NCBI RefSeq assembly: GCF_011100465.1
Contig: NZ_CP049740.1
Location: 1,790,001 to 1,854,000, forward strand
Direction: 5' to 3'
DNA from: Jeotgalibaca arthritidis
Lineage (GTDB): Bacteria > Bacillota > Bacilli > Lactobacillales > Aerococcaceae
Length of the DNA: 64,000 nucleotides
The position numbers and the translations under genes were made by a program. Below the pieces are notes generated by a model. That model saw only the letters and a program-made list of their open reading frames with translations. It did not search any database and had not been told where the DNA came from. Positions within the stretch are counted from its first letter, which is position 1; each line of letters starts with the position of its first letter. Below, one piece after another: positions 62,347-64,000 of this stretch.

Positions 62347-63129
62347 TTGATTGAATGGGATCCAATACGTAAGGAATATGAGGAGACAGGCATTAACATG
62401 ACAGACCTGGCCAACAAGTACGGCATCAAGCCCGCTACACTCCGAAAAAGAAAGTCACGTGACAGCTGGGAAAAAGTCACACAGGACGTGACTAAGAAAG
62501 TGACGCGTGACCTGCAGCGGGAGACGAAGGAGGTTCTCAGTGAGTCCGATCTCTCAGACATAGAAGAAAGGTTCTGTCTTGAGTATATGGTGGACTTTAA
62601 CAAAACCCAGGCATACATGCGGGCACGACCTGGAACAGCTTATAACTCAGCAGCTACCAGCGCACAGCGGTTGTTCCAAAAAGATAAAGTCCAGGAACGC
62701 CTGGCCGAACTACGAGACGCAAAGGCTAACGAGCTCTTTTTGACAGCTTTGGACCTGGACGCGCAACTCCTGAAGCAGGCTATGGCCGATATGAGGCAGT
62801 TTGCTGAATGGGGTACTGAAGAAATAACGTCCGAGGAGTATACCGCCGAGGGTCTAAAGATTGAACACAAGAAAATAAAGCCGTTCCTGCGCTTCAAGAA
62901 TTCGGAGCAGGTAGATGGCCAACTCATCCAAGAGGTGAGCCTGGGCCGTGACGGCTTACGCGTGAAGCTTCCTGACAAGCAGCGTGCCATCGCCGAGCTA
63001 CTGAAACGCTTTGAGTTTGGGGATGACTATGATGCACACCAACAGATGGAAGATGATGGCTTCATTAAAGCTTTGGGGTTAACGGCCGCAGAATTGTGGC
63101 CAGAAGAAGAAGAGGAGGATAATACTTGA
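62347..63129 (+). CDS. terS: Phage terminase small subunit
   Basis: DNA-recognition subunit of the packaging motor, 260 residues. N-terminal HTH (MTDLANKYGIKPATLRKRKSRDSW), then the Terminase_2 core LSDIEERFCLEYMVDFNKTQAYMRARPGTAYNSAATSAQRLFQKDKVQERLAEL, and an acidic C-terminus (WPEEEEEDN) that would contact the large subunit. TTG start seven bases after AGAGGTGA. The gene and those after it are visibly richer in GC than the replication genes before. Confidence 0.9.
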   Translation: MIEWDPIRKEYEETGINMTDLANKYGIKPATLRKRKSRDSWEKVTQDVTKKVTRDLQRETKEVLSESDLSDIEERFCLEYMVDFNKTQAYMRARPGTAYNSAATSAQRLFQKDKVQERLAELRDAKANELFLTALDLDAQLLKQAMADMRQFAEWGTEEITSEEYTAEGLKIEHKKIKPFLRFKNSEQVDGQLIQEVSLGRDGLRVKLPDKQRAIAELLKRFEFGDDYDAHQQMEDDGFIKALGLTAAELWPEEEEEDNT

Positions 63130-63434
63130 AGAAATCAACAGAGATAGACGACATCAAAGAAAGCCTAGTTTTTGCGCTGGAAGAACTGGGGGGCTTGGCC
63201 GGATCCATGCAGTTGGCCACGATTGCAACCAACGCAATGAATCGAATGGCAGAAAATTCAGGGGCGGAAACCGCTACTAACCTGCAGCGTGCTGCGAAGA
63301 TTGGACTGCCTGAAATCATGGACGTCCAGCGGAATTGCTACCGACGCATTAAAATTGTGGAGGATCTCCTGCAGTCTGAAGTCGTGAACTTGATCCGTTT
63401 GACGAAGGAGGCAGCCGACGATGAAAGAGTCTAG
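63126..63434 (+). CDS. Hypothetical phage protein
   Basis: Not recognised. 102 residues, helical, with LVFALEELGGLAGSMQLATIATNAMNRM and a C-terminal helix. TTG start overlaps the terS stop, with GAAGAGGAGG just upstream. Position next to terS suggests a role in packaging, but that is only context. Confidence 0.6.
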   Translation: MKKSTEIDDIKESLVFALEELGGLAGSMQLATIATNAMNRMAENSGAETATNLQRAAKIGLPEIMDVQRNCYRRIKIVEDLLQSEVVNLIRLTKEAADDERV

Positions 63435-63738
63435 TTTCGGAGCAGTACGCCCCGTTGTGGCCGTTATCTTGAAAGAGTACCCAGAGATGGTCTTGCGCCC
63501 AGGAGCAAGCGGCGTGCGTGCCTTGATTGCAACCTATGAAGATGAAGACTGTAGAAAGCTTCAGTCTGTGACTGTCTCGATGCTGAAAGGGAAAAGCTTT
63601 ACTGTTCCTGCCAGCGATATTGACCATATAAATATGGGAACGAGCAGAGCCCACCGATCCGATGACGAGAATTGGCAAGAGTTAGAAGACGCTGCTTTCC
63701 ATTACCGAAACACCATAGCAGATATCTTTGAATTTTAA
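63421..63738 (+). CDS. Hypothetical phage protein
   Basis: Not recognised. 105 residues with mixed strands and helices (FGAVRPVVAVILKEYPEMVL at the start, ASDIDHINMGTSRAHRSDDENWQELEDAAFHY near the end). Starts 14 bases inside the preceding gene; AAGGAGG precedes ATG. Confidence 0.6.
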   Translation: MKESSFGAVRPVVAVILKEYPEMVLRPGASGVRALIATYEDEDCRKLQSVTVSMLKGKSFTVPASDIDHINMGTSRAHRSDDENWQELEDAAFHYRNTIADIFEF

Positions 63739-63759
63739 CCGCTGGGAGGAAAAGGATGC

Positions 63760-64000
63760 ATGAGTTATGAAGTGACGGAGGAGGACCTGGCCACTATCAG
63801 AAGGGCAGTAGCGGAGTTAGTGGCCGAAGATTATGACCCGCCTGCTGATATCAGAAAAGATGAAGAGGAAAATCAAGATAAGTTTTTCCGCAATACGAAA
63901 CTCCTGCTAAAGAATTATAGAAAGATGAAAGAGGATGCGAAGCATGTCCCACTAATTGAGGATCAATTACTATTTGATATTGAAACAGAGATTTTCGGAG
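63760..64000 (+). CDS. Hypothetical phage protein, cut by the window edge
   Basis: First 80 residues only. Acidic helical start (MSYEVTEEDLATIRRAVAEL), then FFRNTKLLLKNYRKMKEDAKHVPLIEDQL, a pattern I associate from memory with phage regulators of the ArpU/RinA type. GGGAGGAAAAGG precedes ATG; an overlapping ATG four bases upstream stops at once. The identity needs the missing C-terminus. Confidence 0.5.
   Translation, partial: MSYEVTEEDLATIRRAVAELVAEDYDPPADIRKDEEENQDKFFRNTKLLLKNYRKMKEDAKHVPLIEDQLLFDIETEIFG

Overview
The window is chromosome from a low-GC Gram-positive bacterium of the order Lactobacillales, followed by the left end of an integrated tailed phage. The order call rests on gene content and order: an HPr/enzyme I pair, PyrR- and T-box-type RNA leaders, a DUF3397-to-dcw-to-ylm block ending in divIVA and ileS, ClpE under a CtsR box next to a DUF1827 gene, and a nudix / MacP-like / mtnN trio. 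Carnobacteriaceae or Enterococcaceae (including Vagococcus) seem most likely, but the genus cannot be fixed from this sequence.

Layout. 0.1-5.4 kb: GNAT acetyltransferase, NADH oxidase, a CBS-domain membrane protein and release factor 3. 5.5-8.1 kb (minus strand): DUF1827 protein and ClpE. 8.5-11.9 kb: ptsHI and a lipid glycosyltransferase. 12.0-15.6 kb: a 3-hydroxyisobutyrate-dehydrogenase-like enzyme, a YkuJ-like protein, hom and thrB. 15.6-16.0 kb: a structured intergenic repeat and a structured leader. 16.0-22.5 kb: the ribosome-assembly, NAD and tRNA-modification operon yqeG-yqeH-yhbY-nadD-yqeK-rsfS-methyltransferase-tmcAL, then yceD-rpmF. 22.6-28.3 kb: DUF3397 gene, a decayed glycosyltransferase, and carAB behind a PyrR attenuator. 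28.4-42.7 kb: the cell division and wall cluster mraZ-rsmH-ftsL-pbp2x-mraY-murD-murG-divIB-ftsA-ftsZ-ylmE-sepF-ylmG-ylmH-divIVA. 42.7-45.8 kb: T-box leader and ileS. 46-48.6 kb: cold-shock protein, GlsB-like protein, TelA and XpaC. 48.8-50.3 kb: nudF, a MacP-like gene and mtnN. 50.3-54.5 kb: a four-gene siderophore ABC transporter behind tandem Fur-like boxes. 54.7 kb: a small orphan membrane or secreted protein.

From about 55.2 kb to the end lies a prophage: integrase and repressor leftward, then Cro-like, HTH/excisionase-like, a string of small early genes, DnaD-like initiator, DnaC-like loader, late regulator, small terminase and three small genes, the last cut by the window edge. The right half of the prophage is outside the window.

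How the parts work together: the dcw block holds late peptidoglycan precursor synthesis (mraY, murD, murG), the septal transpeptidase, and Z-ring assembly and positioning (ftsA, ftsZ, sepF, divIB, ftsL, divIVA). The window is rich in readable regulation: a CtsR box inside the clpE promoter spacer, a PyrR attenuator on carAB, three GTGG repeats at exact 10-bp steps ahead of mraZ, a T-box ahead of ileS, Fur-like boxes ahead of the iron transporter, and a compact lysogeny switch.

The least explained observations are: a hairpin that appears to bridge a distant Shine-Dalgarno to the murG start; long perfect hairpins without U-tracts inside the dcw cluster; a ~105-nt structured element closed by a 13-bp inverted repeat in the prophage early region; a pair of related mini-membrane proteins flanking that region; and a frameshifted small phage ORF at a run of six T. 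I did not find one single obviously new multi-gene system.
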